Below are positions 14,768-22,247 of a stretch of 27,139 bases of DNA, piece by piece. The stretch comes from Clostridia bacterium (GTDB lineage: Bacteria > Bacillota > Clostridia > Peptostreptococcales > Anaerovoracaceae): NCBI GenBank assembly GCA_900766045.1, contig CAAFTW010000017.1:1-27139 (forward strand), read 5' to 3'. The notes under the pieces were generated by a model. The model searched no databases. It had not been told where the DNA came from and saw only the letters and a program-made list of their open reading frames with translations. A program made the translations under genes and the position numbers. How positions within the stretch are numbered: position 1 is the first letter of the stretch; the number at the start of each line of letters is the position of its first letter.

Positions 14768-15612
14768 GAATCTCCCTTCCGTTCTGTATCTTCTTCACCG
14801 GATGCATCCACTCCGGTATCCTCTTCACCCGCATTGTCCGCCTCTTCTTCCGGTGAAAACTGCTCCATCGGTCGGCTTCCGGAAGAAACTTCGATCTCGC
14901 CATATAATCCCCACTGGCGGATATTCAGATAATGCCCGCGCACCATCTGCAGCACCGCCAGGAAGCTGACGATGGCGTCCATGCGCGTCTTCGACGGCAC
15001 CAGCTGGCGGAAATCCAGCACATCCTCATCGCCGGTCTTCAGGAAAACATCCCGGATCATCGCCATGCGGTTTTCCATGGTCTCCTTCTCCCTGCGCATA
15101 GTGGTATAGCGCTTTCTCGTGTCCTCCAGACGCTTCTTTCTGTGAAGGAATGAAGAAAACGCGCGGATAAATTCCTGCGTTCCCAGCCGCAGATACTCAT
15201 CCGGATGATTCGTGTAATCCGACAGATCCTCCTGGGGCTTGACATAGACATCCTCCATCTCCCTGGCACGCTCCTGCAGAGCCCTTCCGGCCGCTTTACA
15301 CCTTTTATATTCCAGCAGCTGCTGAACCAGGTCTTCCCGCGGGTCCTCCCGGACCATTCCCTGATCCTGCCTTTCCTTCTCCGCTCCCGGAAGCAGCATC
15401 TTCGACTTGATCCTGAGGAGTTCCGATGCCAGCACCATGAACTCTGAGGACAGCTCGATATTCCAGTCCTGCATCTTATGCAGGTAAGCCATATACTGCT
15501 CCGTGATTTCAGAAATCCGGATGTCGTAGATACTCATCTCTGAACTCTCGATCAGATAAACCAGAAGATCAAACGGCCCCTCAAACTCCGGCAGAGTAAC
15601 CTTATAGCTCAT
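14764..15612 (-). CDS. scpA: Segregation and condensation protein A
   Basis: ScpA is the kleisin that bridges SMC heads and binds ScpB in chromosome condensation and segregation. The 282-residue protein has the typical N-terminus (EFEGPFDLLVYLIESSEMSIYDI, residues 9-31) and SSEFMVLASELLRIKSKMLLP. An acidic, disordered C-terminal tail of about 35 residues ends the protein. A GGAG lies eight bases before the ATG. It overlaps the mtnA end by 11 bases and the scpB start by four, so mtnA-scpA-scpB form a tight unit. Confidence 0.96.
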   Translation of the reverse strand: MSYKVTLPEFEGPFDLLVYLIESSEMSIYDIRISEITEQYMAYLHKMQDWNIELSSEFMVLASELLRIKSKMLLPGAEKERQDQGMVREDPREDLVQQLLEYKRCKAAGRALQERAREMEDVYVKPQEDLSDYTNHPDEYLRLGTQEFIRAFSSFLHRKKRLEDTRKRYTTMRREKETMENRMAMIRDVFLKTGDEDVLDFRQLVPSKTRMDAIVSFLAVLQMVRGHYLNIRQWGLYGEIEVSSGSRPMEQFSPEEEADNAGEEDTGVDASGEEDTERKGDS

Positions 15613-16645
15613 GAACCAGTCTCCGCAGACTTTCCGTGTACGGCGGCCGCGCGATTCCCTTCTCCGTAACTACAGCGGTAATGTACTTATGGTCCGTGAC
15701 ATCAAAGGCAGGATTGAAGGTTTTTACCCCCTCCGGCGCCATCGGCTTCTCGTACCACATCTTGTAAATCTCCTCGCCGTCTCTCTCTTCGATCACGATG
15801 TCATCGCCGCTTTCCGTGTCAAGGTCGATCGTTGAAGTCGGCACGAACATGTAGAATGGAATCCCGTACTCCTTCGCCATAATCGCCACCTGAGATGTTC
15901 CGATCTTATTCGCGCCGTCTCCATTGGCAGCCATCCGGTCGCATCCGACCACAACCGCCTGAATCCATCCTTTTCTCAGGGCAGAAGCCGCCATATTATC
16001 ACAGATCAGGGTAACGTCCACACCGGCCTTCTTCAGCTCCCAGGAGGTCAGTCTGGCACCCTGAAGAAGCGGACGCGTCTCATCCGCATAGACATGGAAT
16101 CCGTACCCCTGCTCTTCACCCAGATAAACCGGCGACAGACAGGTTCCGTAGCGCGCTGTGGCCAGCGCCCCTGCATTGCAGTGGGTCAGAATGCCCATGC
16201 CCGGCTTCAGCAGAGTCAGGCCGTATTCACCCATTTTTCTGCAGGACTCCACATCCTCTCTGAAGATCGCGTCCGCCTCATCCAGCAGCAACTGTTTTGC
16301 ATCCTCCACACTGCCATTGAATGAATCCAGACGGTTCAGCAGACGGTTCAGCGCCCAGCTCAGATTCACTGCCGTCGGACGGGATGAATTCAGATATTCC
16401 GCTGTCTCTCTGACTTCCTTCTTAAACGCCTCAAGGCTGTCTGCACGGCTGCCCCTGACGCTGACATAGAGTCCGTATCCCGCCGCATCTCCAATCGCCG
16501 GCGCCCCGCGCACCATCAGCTTCTTAATGGCATCATAGACCTCTTCCTTCGTCTTCAGTTCAATATATTTTTCTTCATTCGGCAGGCGGGTCTGATCCAG
16601 GATGACCAGTTTCCCGTCTCTGAATACTATCGTTTCAAACTTCAC
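15602..16645 (-). CDS. mtnA: S-methyl-5-thioribose-1-phosphate isomerase
   Basis: MtnA converts methylthioribose-1-phosphate to methylthioribulose-1-phosphate in methionine salvage. With the GTG start at 16645 it has 347 residues. The catalytic cysteine (ILTHCNAGALAT, C156) and aspartate (GCDRMAANGDGANKIGT, D236) are offset by only four from B. subtilis MtnA. An upstream ATG at 16762 is rejected. It lies at the -10 of a good promoter, so the transcript would begin after it, and the extra 39 residues look unlike the family. GAGGA stands ten bases before the GTG. No other salvage gene is in the window, so the physiological substrate could also be a related aldose phosphate. Confidence 0.93.
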   Translation of the reverse strand: MKFETIVFRDGKLVILDQTRLPNEEKYIELKTKEEVYDAIKKLMVRGAPAIGDAAGYGLYVSVRGSRADSLEAFKKEVRETAEYLNSSRPTAVNLSWALNRLLNRLDSFNGSVEDAKQLLLDEADAIFREDVESCRKMGEYGLTLLKPGMGILTHCNAGALATARYGTCLSPVYLGEEQGYGFHVYADETRPLLQGARLTSWELKKAGVDVTLICDNMAASALRKGWIQAVVVGCDRMAANGDGANKIGTSQVAIMAKEYGIPFYMFVPTSTIDLDTESGDDIVIEERDGEEIYKMWYEKPMAPEGVKTFNPAFDVTDHKYITAVVTEKGIARPPYTESLRRLVHEL

Positions 16646-16747
16646 TGCTGTCACTTCCTCACTGTCTGTCGGACAAAATCCACCTGGCAGGGAGTAAGCC
16701 TTCTCTGCCGCTTCCCGCCCTGCTGTCTTCTTCAAACATACGTGGAT
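16646..16747 (-). promoter_or_regulatory. Structured mtnA leader
   Basis: The predicted 100-base 5' leader can fold with an outer stem (ATCCAC at 16742-16747 with GTGGAT at 16678-16683, followed by TTTTG) and an inner stem (GCAGGG at 16718-16723 with CCCTGC at 16687-16692). An alternative GGCAG/CTGCC hairpin competes with the inner stem. It does not match a riboswitch class I know. It could be an attenuator or merely a stable leader. Confidence 0.35.
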
Positions 16748-16749
16748 AT

Positions 16750-16778
16750 ATTCTAACATCATCGAACCCTGTTCGCAA
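16750..16778 (-). promoter_or_regulatory. mtnA promoter
   Basis: TTGCGA (16773-16778), a 17-base spacer and TAGAAT (16750-16755) on the minus strand form a good sigma-A promoter. Its start point near 16743 lies downstream of the first in-frame ATG and decides for the GTG start of mtnA. Confidence 0.65.
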
Positions 16779-17081
16779 ACGCTTCATTCCGATCCGGTGG
16801 TTTCAGAGGCAGCGAGCGCTCAGAAGTCCAGGCATCAGGCTGCGTTACAGACGCAGGCCCAATCCGCTCAGCAGATCTCCTGCTGTTCCACAGCCGCCGT
16901 CTGTCCGCTGCCCCTCACCCGATTTTCTGCACGAAAAAAGAGACTGCATGAACACAGCCTCTCTACCAGGGCACCACCGTCTTAAACCAGTTCACCGAAA
17001 GGAAGGGAAAATCATACAAAAGGAAACGTTCTGCGGTGTGTGCCAGAGTATTCAATTGTGAATGAGAATGATCTCTGCGGA
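16779..17081. other. Intergenic stretch with several short hairpins
   Basis: No gene is supported. On the minus strand three perfect short hairpins lie close together between 16830 and 16895: CTGCGT-ACGCAG, AGCAG-CTGCT and GCTGT-ACAGC. The transglycosylase terminator is at 16933-16962. No promoter for a separate small RNA could be pinned down. From 16966 to 17081 nothing was seen. Confidence 0.3.
16933..16962 (-). terminator. Terminator of the transglycosylase gene
   Basis: On the minus strand AGAGGCTG, an eight-base loop and CAGTCTCT (one G-U pair) are followed by a run of T. It lies about 120 bases after the transglycosylase stop. Confidence 0.75.
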
Positions 17082-17645
17082 TTAGTCGTTGTAACCGTGG
17101 CTCTCAAGATAATTATCAATGTTGTTCTTTACAGCCAGACGAACCTTAGCCGGACGTGTGGATGCTCCGCGTGCTGCGGCACCTGTTCCTGCGCAGTAGC
17201 CTGTGATCGCCTTGGTGTAGTTTCCATTGAAGTAACGGAGGTTATATGCCAGGTAAGCAGATCCCGTCTTGATGCTGTACTTTGCAGTAAACAGCTTGCT
17301 GGAGGATACACCGCCGAAAGTTCTTCCGAGCTGGGCGGTTGTCTGCATAATTCCGTAATAACCTGCCGGATTATATGCGCGTTCATTGAATCTGCTCTCG
17401 CACTGAGACATAGCCATCAGGACCTTTGCGCTGACGTTGTACTGGTGCGCAATATCAACGTAAGTATTCGCCAGTGACTTGGACTTGGAAACACTCAGTG
17501 AAGAATTCTGCGTTCTCATATACGCAGCCAGACCATTAATCGTGTTCGACGATGTGGCGTGCGCCTGCATACCGAATCCTGCTGCAAACACAATCGCTAT
17601 TGCCATAAGCAAACCTGCGGTCATTTTTTTCATACAAGATGTCAT
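17082..17645 (-). CDS. Secreted lytic transglycosylase (SLT domain)
   Basis: This 187-residue exported protein has a signal peptide (positive start, hydrophobic 10-25, likely cleavage after AHA at 30). A small SLT domain follows: VLMAMSQCESRFNERAYNPAGYYGIMQT, with the catalytic Glu at 83, then a GSAYLAYNL segment and a TGYCAGTGAAA region. Such enzymes cleave peptidoglycan between MurNAc and GlcNAc, leaving 1,6-anhydro ends, outside the membrane. The ATG used has AAGGAG ten bases upstream. Codon 5 is an alternative. The neighbour tagO also acts on the cell wall. Two promoters with direct repeats precede it, suggesting control by a two-component response regulator. Confidence 0.9.
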   Translation of the reverse strand: MTSCMKKMTAGLLMAIAIVFAAGFGMQAHATSSNTINGLAAYMRTQNSSLSVSKSKSLANTYVDIAHQYNVSAKVLMAMSQCESRFNERAYNPAGYYGIMQTTAQLGRTFGGVSSSKLFTAKYSIKTGSAYLAYNLRYFNGNYTKAITGYCAGTGAAARGASTRPAKVRLAVKNNIDNYLESHGYND

Positions 17646-17686
17646 TTGTGATACACTCCTTATCGTTGCTCTTAAAGTAGTTAACA

Positions 17687-17770
17687 GATCAGCCTGATTA
17701 CTGATCCGGAATCCTGTACACTCTGTCCTTCTTGCTTCGGACTATCCGGATTCCGTTTCGCTGTTCAACA
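17687..17770 (-). promoter_or_regulatory. Folded 5' leader of the transglycosylase gene
   Basis: The leader can form an 8-bp stem (17748-17755 with 17707-17714, CGGAATCC arm) enclosing a GTCC/GGAC hairpin (17739-17742 with 17725-17728), then a GATCAG/CTGATC hairpin (17701-17706 with 17687-17692). I could not match it to the c-di-AMP (ydaO) or any other riboswitch known to control cell wall hydrolases. Confidence 0.35.
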
Positions 17771-17777
17771 TGGCTAC

Positions 17778-17809
17778 ATTATACCGGAATCTCTTAAGAA
17801 TCCTTTAAG
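17778..17809 (-). promoter_or_regulatory. Transglycosylase promoter P1 with tandem CTTAAG repeats
   Basis: A TATAAT -10 is at 17778-17783. In place of a -35 there are two half-sites 11 bp apart, CTTAAG at 17793-17798 and CTTAAA (minus strand) at 17804-17809. Direct repeats with 11-bp spacing over the -35 are the usual target of OmpR/PhoB-type response regulators. The NTTAAG-N5-TTTAAG form resembles the streptococcal CiaR box. The regulator here is unknown. Confidence 0.6.
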
Positions 17810-17844
17810 ACTAATGGAGTCTTCACTGTTTCTTCACAAAACAG

Positions 17845-17881
17845 TAGCGTGATTTGTCGTCACCAACAACAAGTCACGCTA
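17845..17881 (-). terminator. Hairpin between tagO and the transglycosylase promoter
   Basis: A 13-bp stem with one mismatch (17845-17857 with 17869-17881, TAGCGTGA arm) and an 11-base loop is followed on the minus strand by CTGTTTTG. It probably ends the comEB-tagO transcript. It also lies in the path of transcripts from P2. Confidence 0.55.
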
Positions 17882-17902
17882 TGCGTATGTGTTTAAGCTA
17901 CA

Positions 17903-17945
17903 ATTGTATTCAATTTTCCTTAACTTCTCTTAAGTTTCTTTTAAG
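17903..17945 (-). promoter_or_regulatory. Second candidate promoter P2 with CTTAAG repeats
   Basis: A TACAAT -10 (17903-17908, minus strand) is preceded by three half-sites at 17919-17924, 17929-17934 and 17940-17945 (GTTAAG, CTTAAG, CTTAAA on the minus strand) spaced 10 and 11 bp. The geometry repeats that of P1: the nearest half-site is 10 bases from the -10 here and 9 there. The outermost site overlaps the tagO stop codon. Confidence 0.5.
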
Positions 17946-19110
17946 AGTCTCTTTTGTTTTTATCTGTTCCTGATGGAAAATTTTCACCGTATTTCTGCTG
18001 TTCTCTCGGATCCCATTTTTCCATCCTTCTCTGCTGTTTTTCTTCACGATTGGTATCGACCGCCTTGATATGCGGAAGCTTGTGATTCGGATCCGTAAGG
18101 AAGACGTAGAGATATACACCGGCAATCGCCATCAGGACCAGCGCGTCTTTAATCAGCTCACGGCTGACCAGAACCGCAGCCATTCCCATAATGCCGCTGA
18201 TTCCGTAGAGCATCAGCACCGCCCTGCGCTGTCCGAATCCGGAAGCCATCAGATGGTGATGCAGATGACCCTTGTCCGCCTCCATGATCGGTCTGTGATT
18301 GACCCAGCGGCGGAAAATCGCGAAGAAAGTATCAAAAATAGGAATTCCCAGGACGATAACCGGAATGACCACCGCGATCACGGTAGAGCGCTTCAGCGGC
18401 CCAACAACGGACATCGATGCGATCATAAACCCAAGGAACAGCGAACCGCTGTCTCCCATGAAAATGCTTGCCGGATAGAAGTTATACGGAAGGAATCCCG
18501 CACAGCTTCCTGCCAGAGAAATCATCGCGCAGCAGACCGGAACCATGCCATAGGTATTTCCATGAATATAGGCGACATAAGCAATCGTAAGCGCCGCAAT
18601 CATCGCCACACCGGCAGCCAGGCCGTCCAAGCCGTCCACCAGATTGATCGTATTGGTAATTCCGACGATCCACAGCACCGTGACGATAAAGCATACTGCC
18701 GTTCCAAAATGCAGGTTTCCTTCGCCGAAATAATTGGAAATCAGCTTAATCCGAAGACCCATGGCGTACATCAGCGCAGCAATAAGAAGTTCTACGGTAA
18801 ATTTCAGTTTTGCCGAAAGATTTTTCAGATCATCCAGCGCACCCAGGGCATAAACCATGCATCCGCCCACAGCTGCCGCCATCATTCCGGAATGATGATG
18901 CAGAAATATCAGGATCGGTATGATGGTGCCCAGAAACATCGCCATCCCGCCAAATCTCGGAATCGGACGGGTATGCATCCTCCGTGAATCCTTAGGAATG
19001 TCCATTGCGCCGATTCTCGGCGCAATCCACCGTGCGACAGGCGTTGCCGCAAAGGAAATGACAAACGAAAGGCCGAACAGGAGAAATACAGTAAATTTAG
19101 TGATCTGCAT
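17941..19110 (-). CDS. tagO: Undecaprenyl-phosphate GlcNAc-1-phosphate transferase (TagO/WecA family)
   Basis: This polytopic membrane enzyme of 389 residues moves a sugar-1-phosphate (usually GlcNAc-1-P) to undecaprenyl phosphate, the first step of teichoic acid or other surface glycan synthesis. Family motifs: GALDDLKNLSAK, NTINLVDGLDGLAAG, FMGDSGSLFLGF and the HLHHHLMASGFGQRR loop, which separates WecA/TagO from MraY. About ten or eleven membrane segments are visible. The C-terminal 45 residues are a charged cytoplasmic tail. GAGGTG precedes the ATG, which overlaps comEB by 14 bases. Downstream lies a cell wall hydrolase. Confidence 0.93.
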   Translation of the reverse strand: MQITKFTVFLLFGLSFVISFAATPVARWIAPRIGAMDIPKDSRRMHTRPIPRFGGMAMFLGTIIPILIFLHHHSGMMAAAVGGCMVYALGALDDLKNLSAKLKFTVELLIAALMYAMGLRIKLISNYFGEGNLHFGTAVCFIVTVLWIVGITNTINLVDGLDGLAAGVAMIAALTIAYVAYIHGNTYGMVPVCCAMISLAGSCAGFLPYNFYPASIFMGDSGSLFLGFMIASMSVVGPLKRSTVIAVVIPVIVLGIPIFDTFFAIFRRWVNHRPIMEADKGHLHHHLMASGFGQRRAVLMLYGISGIMGMAAVLVSRELIKDALVLMAIAGVYLYVFLTDPNHKLPHIKAVDTNREEKQQRRMEKWDPREQQKYGENFPSGTDKNKRDS

Positions 19111-19627
19111 CCTGTTTCACCTCTTCCGTCTTTCCGCTGTTTTCTTCCGCCTTATCCGGATGCGGCAGGTATTCAAGGTCCATTTCCGCCTCATCCAGAA
19201 TTTCTTTTGCCAGCTCATCCGGATAACCGTCCCGGACGACGATGCGCTCCAGTCCGGCATTAATAATCATCTTGGCGCAGATACTGCACGGGCTGTTGGT
19301 AATGTAGATGGTACCGCCTTCAATGCTCTGCCCCAGGGTCGCCGCCTGAATAATCGCATTCTGCTCCGCATGAAGCGCGCGGCAGAGTTCATGACGCTGT
19401 CCGGACGGAACATGCAGCTTTTCCCGGAGGCAGCCGCCCAGCTCTGCACAGTGTTTCAGCCCTTTCGGCGCACCATTGTAGCCGGTGGCGATCACATGCT
19501 TATCCTTAACGATCACCGCGCCCACATGCCTCCTGAGACAGGTGGAACGCTGCGATGTCAGCTCCGCCATTTCCATAAAATATTCATCCCATGACATTCT
19601 GTTATCGATATATCCTCGATCCGCCAT
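19097..19627 (-). CDS. comEB: Deoxycytidylate deaminase
   Basis: This zinc enzyme converts dCMP to dUMP for thymidylate synthesis. In the 176-residue protein the zinc ligands and catalytic Glu are in HAEQNAI (H86, E88) and SPCSICAKM (C113, C116 region). The N-terminus RMSWDEYFMEMAELTSQRSTCLRRHVGAVIV is typical of the ComEB family. GAGGAT stands four bases before the ATG. An acidic tail of about 25 residues follows the domain. The comEB-tagO overlap indicates one transcript. This pair is common in Firmicutes. Confidence 0.95.
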   Translation of the reverse strand: MADRGYIDNRMSWDEYFMEMAELTSQRSTCLRRHVGAVIVKDKHVIATGYNGAPKGLKHCAELGGCLREKLHVPSGQRHELCRALHAEQNAIIQAATLGQSIEGGTIYITNSPCSICAKMIINAGLERIVVRDGYPDELAKEILDEAEMDLEYLPHPDKAEENSGKTEEVKQDADH

Positions 19628-19702
19628 AATATCCTCGATTCCTGCCGATTACTCCGGGCTGCGTCTTTACGGCCCACTCTTTTTCACGATCTGCAGCAGT
19701 GC

Positions 19703-20542
19703 TTACAGGCATCCTGCGCAGTGCTTCATGCGCTCCGGATCATAATAAATTTCTTTCAGATACAGCCCCTGCGGCGGAGCTGTCGGCCCGGCATTCTGCC
19801 GATCTTCTGATGCAATGATTTCAGCCGCAGCTTCTGGTTTCATCCGGTGCAGACCGATTTCGATCAGCGTTCCGGCAATGATCCTGACCATATTATACAG
19901 AAATCCGTCACCGGTTACCTCAATTTCGACCTCTGGTCCAGCCTGACATTCCAGAGTGCTTCCCCTGCCTTCTGTCCGTCTGACCTGAAGTCCGTAAATC
20001 GTCCGGACCGTCGTCAGCCTCGGATTGGACCCCGCTGCCTGAAAACACTGAAAATCATGCCTTCCGATGATGGCCGCCGCTGCCTCATTCATGGCCTGAA
20101 TATCCAGCAGTTTCTCCGTATGACAGTAATAATTTCTGCAGAAGACCGGCATCTCTTCAAGATTCCAGATTCTATACACGTAGGTCTTCCCGACACACTG
20201 ATAGCGTGCGTGAAACTCCATAGGAACCTCCTCTGCCCGGAGAATCCTGAGATCGCTGTTTTCACCCGGTTCCGGCGTTCTGCCGTTCAGAATCCGGTTG
20301 ACGACCAGCGGAATCTTTTCAACCGGCAGACCGTATTCCCCTTGAAAAGTTGCCCTTTGTCCCAGAGCATGCACCCCGGCGTCCGTCCTGCTGGTCCCGT
20401 CCACGGTAACCGGAAATCCCAGCACCCGCGTCAGAGTCTCCTCCAGCAGCCCCTGCACCGTCCGTACATTTGGCTGACGCTGCCATCCGCAGAAACGCGT
20501 TCCATCGTATTCAATTGTCAGAAGAACATTCCTGACCGTCAT
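19703..20542 (-). CDS. truA: tRNA pseudouridine synthase A
   Basis: TruA makes pseudouridine at positions 38-40 of the tRNA anticodon arm. The 279-residue protein shows LLTIEYDGTRFCGWQRQPNVRTVQG and the catalytic motif GTSRTDAGVHALGQ with D54. The C-terminal half carries GDGFLYNMVRIIAGTLIEIG. The start lies 18 bases after the yhbY stop with a weak GGGG site, so the two are probably co-transcribed. Confidence 0.97.
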   Translation of the reverse strand: MTVRNVLLTIEYDGTRFCGWQRQPNVRTVQGLLEETLTRVLGFPVTVDGTSRTDAGVHALGQRATFQGEYGLPVEKIPLVVNRILNGRTPEPGENSDLRILRAEEVPMEFHARYQCVGKTYVYRIWNLEEMPVFCRNYYCHTEKLLDIQAMNEAAAAIIGRHDFQCFQAAGSNPRLTTVRTIYGLQVRRTEGRGSTLECQAGPEVEIEVTGDGFLYNMVRIIAGTLIEIGLHRMKPEAAAEIIASEDRQNAGPTAPPQGLYLKEIYYDPERMKHCAGCL

Positions 20543-20560
20543 TTCCGACCCCGATTCCCG

Positions 20561-20863
20561 CTATGCGCGCGGCAGAATAATTTTTCTCTTCTCTTTCTTC
20601 TCTGCGCGGCGGTAGAGGATGAAACGACGTCCGATTGCCTGCACGAACTCCGCGTCCAGCTCTTCCGCCAGCTTCTGACAAGTTTCCTTCGGGTCCAGCG
20701 TGCAGCCCTCCTGAATCTTTACCTTCACCAGCTCCGATGCCTTCAGTTTATCATCAATCGATTTAACGACCATCTCAGAAAGGCCGGCCTTCCCGATATA
20801 TACACTCGGATCCAGCTTCTGCGCAAGGCCCTTTAAATAACTTCTCTGCTTACCTGTAATCAT
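20561..20863 (-). CDS. yhbY: YhbY family RNA-binding protein (CRM domain)
   Basis: This single CRM-domain protein of 100 residues is related to E. coli YhbY, which binds pre-50S ribosomal particles. The sequence begins MITGKQRSYLKGLAQKL, with the GxxG loop IGKAGLSE and the end AIGRRFILYRR, all typical. AAGGA lies six bases before the ATG. The last dozen residues are basic. It leads a likely unit with truA. Confidence 0.95.
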   Translation of the reverse strand: MITGKQRSYLKGLAQKLDPSVYIGKAGLSEMVVKSIDDKLKASELVKVKIQEGCTLDPKETCQKLAEELDAEFVQAIGRRFILYRRAEKKEKRKIILPRA

Positions 20864-20923
20864 TCTTTTTCCTTTTCAATTTCCGTCCGTTCCGCCATCC
20901 GGGAGCAGACACTTATCCGATTT

Positions 20924-20932
20924 ATCTTACCA
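20924..20932 (-). promoter_or_regulatory. Possible yhbY promoter
   Basis: An extended -10 (TGGTAAGAT on the minus strand) lies about 60 bases before yhbY. No good -35 is present. Confidence 0.3.
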
Positions 20933-21131
20933 TAATTCCGGCGCTCCCGCTATTCCTGCGCCATAATTCCACACAGTCTACACGTTTGGGGACAAAAATC
21001 ATCCTTTCCGACGGTCTTCCGCAAGAAAACACCGGGAAAAAGCGCTCCGCGCATCCCGGACTGTCCAGAAACCCCCAGGCCATTCCACCTTTTCGGATGC
21101 CCCTATGGCATCCTCTCTGAATCACCACCGG

Positions 21132-21857
21132 CTAAATCCAGGAACTCATCCAGATTCCGATATGATCATGTAAGAAGAGGAAGTAAATGACCGCCGACAA
21201 AAATACATAAGGCGCCATCGGAATGGCGTCGCCTTTCTTTACTGTTTTTCTGGCCATCCGGACCACTAGATGTCCCGCCGATAACAGCGCGGTCAGGATG
21301 AATATGGCCAGCATTCCATACACACCGCTGGCCAGACCGACCGCCGCAAAAAGCTTGATGTCTCCGCCTCCGACCGCCGGCTTTTTATATGCCATCCTTC
21401 CGATCAGTGCACCGGCTCCCATGATGAGAAATCCCGTGCATGCGCCCAGAAGCATGTCCTTCCATCCGTTCACATACGGAATCATGCCGATGCTGCTGAC
21501 CGCCAGAAGAATCACCAGCTCATCAGAAATAATCCGGTACTTCTTATCCCCGATGGCGATTTCCAGAAGCAGCCAGAAAACACATAATTCCGCAATTCCG
21601 TATTTCCAGTCCCTGCAGAAGCCATAAACCGCCACCGCCGCAAAAAACATGGAAAATACGTATTTCCACGGGTAGCTCTTTACTCTCTGCCCGTCCGTGT
21701 TCTGAAGTGCCTCACACGGTTCCTCGCCGTAGTCCGTGAACCACTTCACCGGCATATGATTAAACAGATATACGGCGCCGTTTCCCATCAGAATTCCCGC
21801 CAGTACGCCGGCAAGGGCTTTTATGATGATGGCGAGGGCTGAAATTCCTGTTTCCAT
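21132..21857 (-). CDS. A24 family prepilin peptidase
   Basis: This 241-residue membrane aspartyl protease would process type IV pilin-like leader peptides. The two catalytic aspartates are expected at D104 (EIAIGDKKYRIISDE) and D166 in the GGGDIKLF motif (163-170). Six or more hydrophobic segments are visible. The N-terminal cysteine-rich methyltransferase domain of PilD is absent, as in small archaeal-type or TadV/CpaA-like enzymes. AAAGGAAA precedes the ATG. No pilin or secretion gene is adjacent, so its substrate must be encoded elsewhere. Confidence 0.9.
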   Translation of the reverse strand: METGISALAIIIKALAGVLAGILMGNGAVYLFNHMPVKWFTDYGEEPCEALQNTDGQRVKSYPWKYVFSMFFAAVAVYGFCRDWKYGIAELCVFWLLLEIAIGDKKYRIISDELVILLAVSSIGMIPYVNGWKDMLLGACTGFLIMGAGALIGRMAYKKPAVGGGDIKLFAAVGLASGVYGMLAIFILTALLSAGHLVVRMARKTVKKGDAIPMAPYVFLSAVIYFLFLHDHIGIWMSSWI

Positions 21858-22247
21858 GGTGTTTCCTTTCTGTTTTCGCAGGTTCGCGGCTGCCGGGCTG
21901 CCAATTTCATATCTTCAATTCGCAGATCCGGTGATGCCGCCGCTTCCGTAACCTGTGAACCCGGCTTTAATCATTGTTATATTTTCAATCTCGACGGCGG
22001 TATTCCGAATCCTGCGGAACGATCTTTAAGAAGTCCATCTTCTATACAGCGCTTCTATACGTTCCTCACCGCTGATAGACAAAAAGCTCTGCAATCAAAT
22101 CACAGAGCTTAAAATATTACTAGCGATCAGATTTAAACCTGATCATTTTCAGATCAATCGGCACGGGAACGCCGAAATAATATCCGTCACGTTCAACGCC
22201 TTTTCAGCAGGAAAAGGGAATCAGCTGCCGAAAAAGCTTCGAAAAGA
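21858..22247. other. Intergenic region between glnS and the prepilin peptidase
   Basis: No gene was found. It holds the glnS terminator (22079-22110) and a small GATCAG/CTGATC hairpin near 22125-22144. From 21858 to 22078, where the prepilin peptidase promoter should lie, no convincing promoter hexamers were found. Confidence 0.4.
22079..22110 (-). terminator. glnS terminator
   Basis: An 8-bp stem AAGCTCTG/CAGAGCTT (22103-22110 with 22084-22091) has an 11-base loop and is followed by TTTGTC on the minus strand. Confidence 0.75.

Noticed and set aside
17646..17771. c-di-AMP (ydaO) riboswitch before the transglycosylase
   Set aside because: Expected by context, but only a GAATCC fragment resembles the consensus and the stem layout does not fit.
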